Below are positions 1-9,074 of a stretch of 64,000 nt of DNA, piece by piece (the stretch's first letter is position 1; each line of letters begins with the position of its first letter). The notes beneath the pieces were generated by a model. The model worked only from the letters and a program-made list of their open reading frames with translations, made no database searches and was not told the origin of the DNA. A program made the translations under genes and the position numbers. Origin of the DNA: Bimuria novae-zelandiae CBS 107.79 (Eukaryota > Ascomycota > Dothideomycetes > Pleosporales > Didymosphaeriaceae); the NCBI GenBank assembly GCA_010015655.1, contig ML976659.1:310694-374693 (forward strand), given 5' to 3'.

Positions 1-260
1 TGGAGGCGAAGGGGTTTCGGTACAGTATCAGGTTAACTAGAAGTAAGGGGGTACAGGGGTATGATAGGGTTACACAGTTCCCTTAGTGCGGAAGGCGAGG
101 CTGTGCAGACATATATAGCTATAAAAGTAGAGACTGTAACGGCCAGCGATAATGCAGCCTTGCGGCTGGTGGATTGGCGCTATGTACAAAGACTCAAAGC
201 TAAAGAAGAGAAAGGGATCGAGAGGGCCGAGCAGGCGGCATATAGTCTGCCGCTGTCTGG

Positions 261-371
261 TAACTGCCATCTCAATGCTGCGACTGCCCTCTCAGTGTAG
301 CAGCTGCCATCTCACTGCTGCGACTGCCCTCTCAGTGTAGCAGCTGCCATCACAGCGTGGCAGCTGCCATC
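261..371. repeat. 40-bp tandem repeat, two full copies and a partial third
   Basis: Copies at 261-300 and 301-340 differ at a few positions, with the shared core GCGACTGCCCTCTCAGTGTAG-like. A degenerate third copy continues from 341 with further CAGCTGCCATC words. The function is unknown. The style resembles U3 enhancer-like repeats of fungal LTRs. Confidence 0.75.
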
Positions 372-380
372 CATCGCCCT

Positions 381-422
381 TGTGACGATGCCCAGATCAC
401 AGCAAGTCCCACGATCGTCACA
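381..422. repeat. short inverted repeat TGTGACGAT / ATCGTCACA
   Basis: TGTGACGAT at 381-389 is the exact reverse complement of ATCGTCACA at 414-422, with a 24-bp spacer. TGTGACG...CGTCACA is the terminal form of many gypsy LTRs, so this could be a very short or deleted LTR remnant, or simply a hairpin. It sits at the boundary with the AT-rich copia fragment. Confidence 0.4.
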
Positions 423-2590
423 GAGACTACTCGCGTCCTAAAGCTTTTAAAGGCTAAACTTAGTTAAAGAAGATTTATAAAGGCAGTTATCTATGTCACA
501 CCTATATAGATAATAACCTTCTAGTAATATAGAAGCAAGGATGTAGCTATATTATAAAAGTATATAATAAAACTCTTTTAAGACTATATAATCCTATAGC
601 ACCTAATTAAGGATAAATAAAAGGGCGCTTTTACTATTATAGGTTTATCTCTTACTAACAATAGTAAATCTACCTAGGCTATAAATAGGGACGCCTTTCT
701 TATAGATAAAGAGTATTATCTAAAAGTTAAAAAAGACATTAAAATTATAAATAATAAAATAATAATTAATATTCTAAATTTAAGCAGTCGCCTTAAAGCT
801 TTAAACTAATAATAATTAGTCTAAACACGTATCTATTACGATGCTTAGCTATACTTAATTTAAGTATAACTTACTATATCTTTAATAATATTAATTAGTT
901 TATCTTATACTAGCTCCCGGTGCCGGGAGACTTTATATTGGTAAGGAATACATAAATATAGATAATAAAAAATACAAAAGCGTCTATCTTAATGTATAAA
1001 ATATAAGTGGCACTTAAATAATATAGCTAGAAAATATTGCCTATTATCCTAATATACTCTATAATCTTATATTATTCTGATTACTCTAGAGGTAAGGCCA
1101 TTAGTAGGACATAAAGATAAGCCAAATAACTCTAAAGAGTAGAAATAACACTATACTAGTAGAACTTTAAGAGTTATATAAATAGTAGGTATTAGAATAT
1201 AAGATAAGGCTAGTAAGTAGTATTCCTACTAAAGCTATGCATGCCACCTATATGCCTAACATACACACTAAATAAAGACTATAGAAAGTAAACGTATTAA
1301 CTTAGTACTAATAATTAGGCTATTTAGGCCCTTAGGCTCTAGAACGCTTATATAGTAATATAAAAGGGTAAAGATTAAAGGCCCCCCTACTATTAAGTAT
1401 AATGCCTATAGTGAAGTAAAACTAAAATAGTAAATACGCTAACAAGCTAATGAGCTAAAGCCCCTAAAAAGCAAGTCGTAATTAATTTCTACGACTATAA
1501 AGTAGATAGCTTAATAAGAGAGAAGAGCTAAATACTAATTACTAATTAATTCTCTAGCTTTATATGAGACTTCTACTTTAAGGATAATTACCTAGCATGA
1601 TCTATTATTAAGTAACTTAATATCTTTATACTATTTATAAAAGTATAATATAATATTATAGTAAAAGTAATTAAATCTAATAATAATATCTTCTCTATTA
1701 AAATAAACGTTAAGAAGTAGTGCTTAGCATAAGGGATTAAAATTAAGCTTTTAGTACCTAATACTTAAGTATAAAATAAAGGGGCTAAACGCTTAAAGGG
1801 TGTTATAAAAGAGAAAGCGCGTATAATATAACTTAACTTTAACTTACTTTAGTAAATATAGCCTAAGATTATCTAAGCTACAGTTTACTTTAATAATTAC
1901 ACCTTAAACTACGCTAATTATAGCAATCTCTATATAAAGTGTTCTTTATAATAATAGCCTTTTAGAATAGCGTGGTCACATAACTAAAAAAGCCTAATTA
2001 AGCTTACTTAAAAGTCTATAGCTATAAAGCCTTTGCTATAACTAATAATACTAAGCGTAGTAAGAGTAAGCTCTAACGGCTAGACCCTAAAGCCTAAATA
2101 GGCTATCTAGTTAGCTATAAATTAACTAATATTAAAAAGATATAGATCCCTTCCTTAGTAAAGATAATTAGTACTTGGAACGTAATATTTAACGAGGATA
2201 CTATATTTTTAGACAAAACTAAAGACCTAATAAATAATTTTATATATAATATATATAAAAAAAATAGTAGCCTAGGTGCAGTTAGTAGAGTTACCTTACT
2301 TAAATATAAGTAAGCTACTAAATTCTTTTTTAAGTATAAGATAATTAGTAAAGCGCTAAAAAAAGAGGTTAAAGGAGCCTTTAAGTATAGGGAAGATAAA
2401 AAAGTTAGGTATAAGTATTTAACACCTTTCTTAACGCTACTACTAGTAATACTCTTTATATAACTAATAGTAAGAGGTAATTAAGCTAAACTACTCCTAA
2501 TAGTATAAACTAGATAATAATAAATAAGCCCTTAGGCTATCGCTTTTATAGCAGGCATAAAAGCAGGACCCTATAGACTTATTAATAAAA
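423..2590 (+). mobile_element. degraded Ty1/copia retrotransposon fragment
   Basis: Base composition drops sharply at about 430 and recovers at about 2600, so this reads as one AT-rich insertion. Around 2095-2215 the plus strand reads like the end of a copia integrase: a GYL..-like stretch, then a TNI-K.-IPSL region, then NVIFNED, interrupted by stops. This matches the family pattern 'GY-STNIYRIWIPS...V.FDE'. The rest is too mutated to assign domain by domain. No LTR pair or target duplication was resolved, so it may be partial. The damage (TAA/TAG in place of Gln codons) is RIP-like. Confidence 0.55.
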
Positions 2591-2615
2591 AAACACTTAA
2601 TAAGGTATTGGTAAC

Positions 2616-3317
2616 GAGCATTTTATCTCTCTATATAAACCTGCGAGGGACAAGGCTATAAGTAAGAGGAACATTTTAGCCGGATGGGCCGCCACTGGTT
2701 TATTTCCGTTCAATCCAGAGGGAGTGCTCCGACATACACCCAAGCCGCTAGTCGAACTTACAGTTCTGGAACCTAACGGGGTAGCGTCTTGTTCGCAAGG
2801 CCAAAGTCTGCAAACGCCTATAACACCTGTAACACCTGTAACGACGGAGGCTCTCATGTCGCTGCATAATCTGATTAACCAAGAGCTTAATGATCCAAGG
2901 AAACGCCGCCTACAGAGGCACGTACAGAAGCTCGCAAGTGCCGCCAAGGTATCATTTGCTAAACAAGCTCTCCTTCTAGACTAGAACCGATTATTGTCTA
3001 AGATTAACAATGAAGTCAAAGTTCGCCGATCGACTAGATCAGTAGTCCTAGGAAAGGCGAAGGTAATGAGCTATGAGGACCTTGAGGAGGCACGAGCAAA
3101 GCGCGCTGCGAAAGATAAAGCTACAGCGGCCAAAGGCAAGGGGAAATGCGGTCGGCTGCGCAAGAATCCTGCGCCAGGGACAGCGGCAGATACGGTTCCG
3201 CTAGAGGAGGAGGTGGTGGATTCATCGGCACCGAAGAACAAGGAAGCGCGGCTGAGCGATGTTGAACCAGCGAGACCTCTATTTCCATGGCGGGCTCCAG
3301 TAGCGAAAATGTATTAG
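2616..3317 (+). pseudogene. pogo-family transposase, C-terminal remnant
   Basis: One plus-strand frame runs from 2616 to the stop at 3315-3317, interrupted by a TAG at 2982-2984. It starts EHFISLYKPARDKAISKRN and continues ILAGWAATGLFPFNPE, the hallmark end of the DDE domain of fungal pogo/Fot1 transposases (typically 'KKNI..GWR.TGLFPFNP..VL'). It then has the long charged tail usual for the family, with the alanine/lysine-rich stretch AKRAAKDKATAAKGKGK near 3091-3150. The catalytic core is absent: upstream is the copia fragment, which may have been inserted into or replaced it. No terminal inverted repeats were identified for this copy. It keeps near-normal composition, unlike the copia fragment beside it. 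Confidence 0.75.
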
Positions 3318-3980
3318 GATAGTGTCATTGTTTAATGGTGCTCTTACGCTGGGAGTGGCATAGGCTATATAGGAAGCAGTTGTAATAAAGCAATGTTAAC
3401 TATAATACATCCACCCGTAACGGAACGACATCCTCTTCTTCCGCACCCGAAATGTACCAACGTGACTTGATAGGGCTATGGATACCGTTTTACTATAGAT
3501 CAGCTAATGCTAGGGATAATATCGGATTCAAACGAGTTTCCGAGGTACTATACAAAGGTTTGATCAAGAAAGTCACTACCTTGAGGCTTTTGCGACACAG
3601 CGTACTCAGAAGTTAAGAGGAGGCTTTGTCATAATATACTGTATTAAAAAGAAGCACTATGCCCAATCTAATTTCTTCGCACCTATATAACTTGTTCTAT
3701 TTTTTATACAGTAGAGCGTACTCTGTCCGCTTCATCAGTATCACTACAGCCAGGCGCTGGCGCAAAGTGTCCATAGAACTCCATTAAGCCCGCCGCCATG
3801 TTTAACCGATACTAGTGCAAATGGAAATCAAAGTTATCTTGAATTATATTACTAAGTATAGTAAAACCTAGAAGATTCTAGAGAGACTGCTAGTGATATA
3901 TATACTTGCAGTTCCCTGGACCCCTCTATAAAATAGAGACAATAAATAAATATATGTAAGATGAATAGGGTATAAGAGGG
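3318..3980. other. intergenic region downstream of the STAND gene
   Basis: No coding pattern was recognised on either strand. The composition is mixed. It contains the word CTAGAAGATTCTAGAGAGACTG near 3870, a local palindrome around AGAAGATTCT. The 3' end and terminator of the minus-strand STAND gene should lie here, next to 3980, but no specific signal could be fixed. Confidence 0.5.
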
Positions 3981-6879
3981 CTATGCCGTGCGAAGTTTAA
4001 GAAGCGTAATACGACCTGAAGAGTGTCCTAAGCAGACTAAGTCTCTCCCAACTGTAGAGCAAGTCGGTCGATATTTAGAAGGAAGCCATAGCAACCGCTG
4101 TTGATCTGAAGAGATCCACTGATCATGTACGAAGATATGAGACGGCTGCGCTCTTTGAAATGGGGGTGATGGCGTAGTAGGAGAATGCAAAGGAATATAG
4201 CCTCGGTTTGTTTGAATATGCCGGCCGTCCGGTGAGAAGGCGACGGCCCTACCGTACTCGGTATGGCCCTCGAGCACGCTGCGGCACGACCCCGTCACCG
4301 CCTCCCACACCCGCACCGTCTTGTCCCTCGAGGCCGACGCGACTAGCTGGCCGTCCGGCGAGAAGGCGACGGCGCTGACGTACGAGGTATGGCCTTTGAG
4401 CACGCTGCGGCACGACCCCGTCGCCGCCTCCCACACCCGCACCGACTTGTCCCACGAGGCCGACGCGACCAGCTGGCCGTCCGGCGAGAAGGCGACGGCG
4501 CTAACGGAGTCGGTATGGCCTTCGAGCACGCTGCGGCATGCATCCCAGGCGTCTTCCCTCTTTGACAGTGCCTTAACCCACCCTGGCATTTCGTCTACAA
4601 AAGCGTTCTGTATTATACTCGCCTCAGGGGCAAAGATAAGAGCTGAGGAATATATTTGCAGAGGAGCATGTTGGAGTATATGTCGGAATCGAAGCGTGAA
4701 TCGTTGAGCGTCTTGGAGGAACCGAGAGAGACCACTATTCGATGTCTATATCGCGTGTTAGTAATACAGTATAGCAAAGTAATGAAATCCCTACATTAAC
4801 CAGCGTACAAAGTGTTTCCAGTAAGTAAGCACATTGATTCGTATCTCCGACTAGACTCATCGCTTCAAGCCAGTGAAGGAAGTGTTTCCGGAGGAATGTA
4901 TCTGTAGAGTCCTTGTCGCTGACATGGCGCTGGCTCTGCTTTAGGTGATACACCCAGTAACGGCAAGCATACTGTAACTCGGGTGACAGATGACTCGTGA
5001 TCTTTCCTTCATTAACCTCGCTTCTTAAAGTCCCAGGCTGTAAGTCGCACATATTCTGTCGTAGGCCGTTTGGGCTGGACATCAGTTTAAGACAATGAGA
5101 CACTAACCTCTCGTGGCTCGCTTGCTCATCCACCCAGAACGGGCTTTTCTTCTTCGACGCATCGACGAGGAATTCCCGAAAGGACAGATGCAGGAGCCGC
5201 ACAGGCATATCATCGCGGTCTGGTATGCTTAGAACAGAGTGTAGGGAATCCAGTCGGCAACTGATGTCATCCTTGGATATATGAAGAAGGCGAGCAAGCG
5301 ATGCCGTGGAAAGTGGAGTCTCTAGAACCACTATACTCCCCACAATTTCCCGAAACTCGCATGCCCACCTTTCTTTGTCTTCCTCATCCTCTTCGTGAAA
5401 TAGCTGATTGAGGATAGGGAGATACGTTGCGTCGAGTTTCGAGACTTTCGCCTTCCGATACCCCAAGATGATGTCTAGGCGCTTTTTTGGATTATCACGC
5501 CGATCGGCAATGTATCGACACGCTGTAGCAGCGAAGATGAACAGTGGTACTGCTTGTTCGACTAGCGCCTCGACTTGATCCTTTCTAGGCCAGCCCGAGG
5601 ACAACGATCGTTCTTCCCGTACTCGTCCTAGTTCATGCTCGAAATAGACGCGTATATCGTGTTGAATTGTTTGTTTTGCGACTTCGTGCAAGATTAGGTC
5701 TTCGAATGTGCCGTTAGGTAATTTTTTGAATCCCAGGCGGATGTGCAGTTCTGGTCGGCTTGTTACGAAAACCCGCAATGATACTGATTTAAGATCCCTC
5801 GTTCGCGAAAGGAGCTGGAGTATCACTTGTATATCACTATCTTGCTCGCATTCATCCAACGCGTCTATTACGATAAGTAGTACCAAGACTGGTGGATGTG
5901 CCACGTTTAAGAGCGGCTGGAGGATCAGCTTCTCGAATTGATCCTTCAGAGCCTTCTCAGATATGACTGGATCAGCTTCAATCGCCTTCTTGACTCCAGA
6001 TCCTAACTCCGATAGACGTCGGGCCAGCTGTGTGGCAATTGTGGTGAAGAATCGTGTGGCGTTGCCGCGCTCTCCTTCGCCTCTTTTGAAGAAGAAGCTG
6101 GCCCCTAGTTGTTGCTGGTCGGCGAAGGCCCGGGCAACAGTACGCGCAATCGTAGACTTTCCCGTGCCTGCCGCGCCATTCAGCCAGAATATAGGGTTGC
6201 CATTCTTGTCCTTTGCCCATCCTTGTATGTGATGCAACAACTCGGTGCGGGTGTCTGGGAGGCATGTCGAGTTATGTTCTTCCATATGAGAGTCGAAGGA
6301 AGCGCCTTCAGCGGTAGGCAGTCTAGCTATATCAATCTTCGATAGGAGCGTGTCGGTTTTCGTGTTAACGAGGTTCAACTTGTGATTAACGCCAAGGATA
6401 AGCTCCCTATATAGATTAATTGTTAGACTTTGCTTGCGCTGTTGAACGCCTATAACTTACGTTTGGTCGAGTTGGAGCGCAAGGCTGAAAGTGTGCTCGT
6501 GCTGCTGAAGACTAACAACCATCTTCTCCACCTGCGTGCTAGTGAAGGGCCATTTCAGGGCCTGGAAACCAACTCGCTGCATTGTTTTACGGCCTCGGCT
6601 AGGCTCGAGCTGCGCCTTAAGCTCTTGCAACTGATGATGGCATTCTTTTAATGAGTCTTCCATCTTGCGTGTAGTAGAGAGCTGCGACTTGTCCTGTTTA
6701 TCTAAAAGCTGTTGAAGGTTCTTAAGAAGATTCTTGATATTGGTCACCTTTTGTTGGAGGCGTCTAATGTCCCTCTTTGCGTCCTTGACGGCGACTGCGT
6801 ACTGGAAGCAGAGCGCCGCGACCTTCGCGGATATGTCGACGATGGCGATCACGCTTGCCGCTCCGGAAAGGCCATCCAT
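3981..6879 (-). CDS. NACHT-WD40 STAND protein (fungal NLR-like), three exons
   Basis: Exons are 6461-6879, 4795-6406 and 3981-4745 (419+1612+765 bp = 931 residues plus stop). Intron 1 (6407-6460) has GTAAGT, a TCTAAC branch and TATAG. Intron 2 (4746-4794) has GTAGGG, ACTAAC and ATATAG. Both restore frame. Residues 1-140 (MDGLSGAASVIAIVDISAKV...) match the style of N-terminal domains of fungal STAND proteins, with predicted helices. The NACHT NTPase has Walker A GAAGTGKST at about 217-225 and Walker B LLIVIDALDEC at about 316-326. WD40 repeats follow from about 745, then the family's usual tail (LLWLPSKYRP..., VCLGHSSGRI). Such proteins are cytosolic signalling switches in fungal nonself recognition and regulated cell death; the ligand is unknown. 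The frame has no internal stops and little RIP-like damage although transposons flank it. The start was chosen as the family-typical MDGLSGA methionine. Expression is not shown. Confidence 0.9.
4213..4540 (-). repeat. 126-bp WD40-encoding tandem repeats inside the STAND gene
   Basis: The landmark GTATGG recurs at 4261, 4387 and 4513, exactly 126 bp (42 codons) apart. By eye, units 4261-4386 and 4387-4512 are about 90% identical. Each encodes ...SVLxGHTxxVSAVAFSPDGQLVASAS-DK-VRVWEA. A diverged partial unit ends the array. The array is much richer in G+C and CpG than the rest of the gene. Near-identical repeats are known in the HET-E/HNWD class, where unequal exchange changes repeat number and specificity. 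Confidence 0.9.
4746..4794 (-). other. intron 2 of the STAND gene
   Basis: A 49-bp intron on the minus strand: donor GTAGGG at 4794, branch motif ACTAAC, acceptor ATATAG ending at 4746. It joins ...CTLVN to TSNSGLSRFLQDAQRF, the conserved linker after NACHT in this family. If unspliced, the frame stops at 4735. Confidence 0.8.
6407..6460 (-). other. intron 1 of the STAND gene
   Basis: A 54-bp intron on the minus strand: donor GTAAGT at 6460, branch motif TCTAAC, acceptor TATAG ending at 6407. Removal joins DQT (split codon AC|G) to ELILGVNHK with an open frame. Confidence 0.85.
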
Positions 6880-7243
6880 GATGCGGCGCGCGGTTAAGGC
6901 CGCAGGGGACGTCGTGGTTCCGTAGAAGCTCCTCCGTAAGTTCGCAAGGCCGCGAGACCGTTCTGTGGGGGTTCAAAGATGTCATCGTTCATCTTGAGTG
7001 CGGCGAGGCTGAGAAAGCTGCAGCGTTGTCTTGGCCTGTTCTAGCGCTAGCCACGTTATCGATAAGGCTTGCGGCATCCAGCCACAAGCTACACAGCCAC
7101 GTATTATATAAGTTAAAATACAGCGTATTAGGATGACGTGCGAAGTCATCTTAGATCTGTGATCGCCCTGATTGGACGGCTTGGATTGGAGGTACCGACA
7201 GGGATGGGGACTCCGCATAGATTTGCGCGCGAACATCGACACA
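6880..7243 (-). promoter_or_regulatory. upstream region of the STAND gene, cut by pogo-1
   Basis: About 365 bp separate the start codon (6879) from the left TA target of pogo-1 (7244-7245). This is the probable proximal promoter and 5' leader. No TATA box or known operator stands out. Any distal promoter now lies beyond the 1.8-kb transposon, at 9075 and further right. The open frame of 111 codons at 6982-7317 on the minus strand crosses into the transposon end and is not considered a gene. Confidence 0.4.
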
Positions 7244-7245
7244 TA

Positions 7246-7296
7246 ACGTGTTTCACCAGTCATGGAGCCACACCAGTCACTGAGCCACCCCACCAA
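7246..7296. repeat. pogo-1 left terminal inverted repeat
   Basis: 51 bp starting ACGTGTTTCACCAGTCA. It contains a 17-bp direct repeat: ACCAGTCATGGAGCCAC then ACCAGTCACTGAGCCAC, starting 17 bp apart (CCAGTCA at 7256 and 7273). Confidence 0.92.
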
Positions 7297-7370
7297 AACT
7301 GACGCAGCTTTCTGCACGATAGCTCAACAACGTAATAGTTAAATTTAATATAAATAGATTAATATAATAG

Positions 7371-8990
7371 CTATAATCTCTAGGTACACTAAGTCCTTCT
7401 ATAGCCTTGCTTATGGCAGTTACTACATATAGGTGGTGCTCGTAATCGTCCTGCACGGTCCTCCTGCTCTACCTGCTAGAGCACCCTTTCAGCCTCTACA
7501 GCCAGCCTTCGACCTTCCTCAGCCTGTAGAGCCCCTCCAGAGGCAATATACTGCCTACGCCTCTCCTGTCTTTGTCTACGACGTTAATTAGTAGCCTGTA
7601 GTTTCCTAATATCTTCTGCTAGGAGAGTCACTGTATTCATAGCATGCTAACAGCTCTTAACTAGCTGTCTAAGCATCTGGTGTGTAGGGCTCTAAGACGG
7701 TCGTTGTAAACAATCACGTATAAGCCTAGCCTGCTACTTAACCTAAGTAGTAGTGTGAGACGTCTCAGCTGTCCATGCTGGCTCAGCGCCCGTCTATAGT
7801 AGTGACGGTGTCCTGACTACAGTCAGGCATGAGAGGACCCGATCAGGACAGGTAGGCACCAGCCCTGTCGCTTAAAAGCCAGCCTTGATGTTCTGCTCTG
7901 TAAAAACAGCCCTACGTACACGTAGGTAGATTGACAGGAACTCTTCCTTGTCTACATGATAGACACGCTGTCTGGCCAGCTCAGTCACTTCATGTCCGTA
8001 CGCTGTCTTAAGAGGTGAGAAACAGCCAACATCTAAAGGCTGTAGGAGGTGGCTCGTATAGGCAGGCATACACAGGCTAATAATCCTGTGTGTCCTACAG
8101 TATTAATCAAACTCAGGGGTAGCATGGCTACTATAACCGTCTAGAATAAGCAGCCGCCAGGTGCCAACTATACAAGACTCTATATGCCGAGTAAAGTGCT
8201 CTAGCCAGGTAAGCCCTAGGCTATCTGTCGTCCAGCCATTGTCGCTAACAGCCAGTACCCAGCCAGCAGGTAGGTCAGTATACCAGCTAGCCTGGTAGAG
8301 CTTGCCAGGTAGGATAATAAGGGGTGGTATAGACCACCCAGCTGCGCAGACGGCTTCAATCGTCGTAACGTAGTCTCGATTGCCTGGCTGTATGTGTATA
8401 GCCCTGCCTATAGTGTCTAAGCTGGTGACTACTCTAGACGTAGAGGCGACCCCCATTAGGAAGCCTGTCTCGTCAAAGTTATAGGTGTCTATATCCTATA
8501 TGCCGTATGTCTGTCGCGTCTCCTCCACAAGCTTGTACCAGGCAGAGATCTTAACAGGATCCTCACAGAGCGCGCGCTGACTGTGGAAGCTCCTAGTCCA
8601 CTTGGTCTATAGCTCTGGCTGAGCCTTAATAAAGCGTGATACCCAGTTCTTACCCACTGGCTGTGGGGCAGGGATCTGGCCGCGCGCAGCGAGTAGATGG
8701 TCGGCCATCCTACGTACGTCGATAATATAAGGTGGAAATCCACGTCGGTTGAGGTCTAGTATCCACTCTACTAGAGCCTGCTCCTCTGTAGGATGTAGCT
8801 TTCGTTTCTAGGCGTTAGCAACGGCCCGAGGTAGGTGACCGTTGACACGTCGACGTAGGGTAGATCGATCGATATCATAGAGCCTTGCAGCGTTTCGGTA
8901 GCTAGAAACCTGTCTTATCTAAATCGCATGGGTCAATAGAGCTAGCCTGGCTTCCTTTTCAAGCTGGCGGGTGCGTTGTGTGGTGGGCAT
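7371..8990 (-). pseudogene. pogo-1 transposase with C-terminal zinc knuckle, broken by stops
   Basis: From ATG at 8990 (MPTTQRTRQLEKEARLALL) to the stop at 7371-7373, one frame of 540 codons holds without any indel. It carries about 15 internal stops, nearly all where Gln or Trp is expected. The N-terminal third has a helix-turn-helix (YRNAARLYDIDRSTLRRR) and a Tc5/CENP-B-like second DNA-binding domain. The DDE domain shows NFDETGF near 8465-8485, LLILDGYSSH near 8120-8150 and LQPLDVGCF near 8015-8045, so all three acidic residues are present. The extreme C-terminus reads CSNCHKQGY(R)RT*C, a CCHC zinc knuckle whose His has become Tyr and which contains one stop. No host function is suggested. 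Confidence 0.88.
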
Positions 8991-9021
8991 CGTGGGTGTT
9001 GTGTAGAGACGCGTCGCGATC

Positions 9022-9072
9022 TTGGTGGGGTGGCTCAGTGACTGGTGTGGCTCAATGACTGGTGAAACACGT
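9022..9072. repeat. pogo-1 right terminal inverted repeat
   Basis: Reverse complement of the left end with one mismatch (position 19: G on the left, T on the right). Both 17-bp sub-units are kept. TA follows at 9073-9074. Confidence 0.92.
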
Positions 9073-9074
9073 TA

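Larger units (their letters stand above)
1..422. other. ordinary-composition DNA left of the first AT-rich block; no gene recognised
   Basis: This stretch has mixed base composition, unlike the AT-rich block that begins near 430. An open frame of 79 codons at 61-300 on the plus strand ends inside the tandem repeat, and no family is recognised in it. The 40-bp repeats and the words GCGACTGCC and GTGTAGC(A)GCTGCC resemble the U3 repeats of the gypsy-4 LTR at 57208-57275. Part of this stretch may therefore be a related LTR, but no TG...CA pair with a second copy was found. A gene is neither shown nor excluded. Confidence 0.4.
7246..9072 (-). mobile_element. pogo-1: complete pogo-type DNA transposon
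   Basis: This 1827-bp element is bounded by TA on both sides (7244-7245 and 9073-9074) and by 51-bp terminal inverted repeats with a single mismatch. It carries one transposase frame on the minus strand. TA target duplication, long inverted repeats and a DDE transposase with DETGF and LQPLD motifs place it in the Tc1/mariner superfamily, pogo group. It lies just upstream of the STAND gene. The transposase is broken by point mutations, so the copy is not autonomous. Confidence 0.92.

Noticed and set aside
61..300. Open frame of 79 codons on the plus strand.
   Set aside because: It ends in a tandem repeat and has no recognisable domain. Overlapping frames of similar length exist on both strands.
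2597..2947. Open frame of 116 codons on the minus strand.
   Set aside because: It is antisense to the pogo transposase C-terminal remnant, whose plus-strand frame carries the family motif GLFPFNPE.
4321..4707. Plus-strand frame of 128 codons across the WD40 repeats.
   Set aside because: It is antisense to the GC-rich WD40 array. Repeats in GC-rich DNA keep opposite frames open.
6982..7317. Open frame of 111 codons on the minus strand upstream of the STAND gene.
   Set aside because: It crosses the left end of pogo-1, so it is a chance frame created by the insertion.
8489..8743. Open frame of 84 codons on the minus strand.
   Set aside because: It is a shadow frame of the pogo-1 transposase. 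The true frame, set by DETGF and LQPLD, is different.
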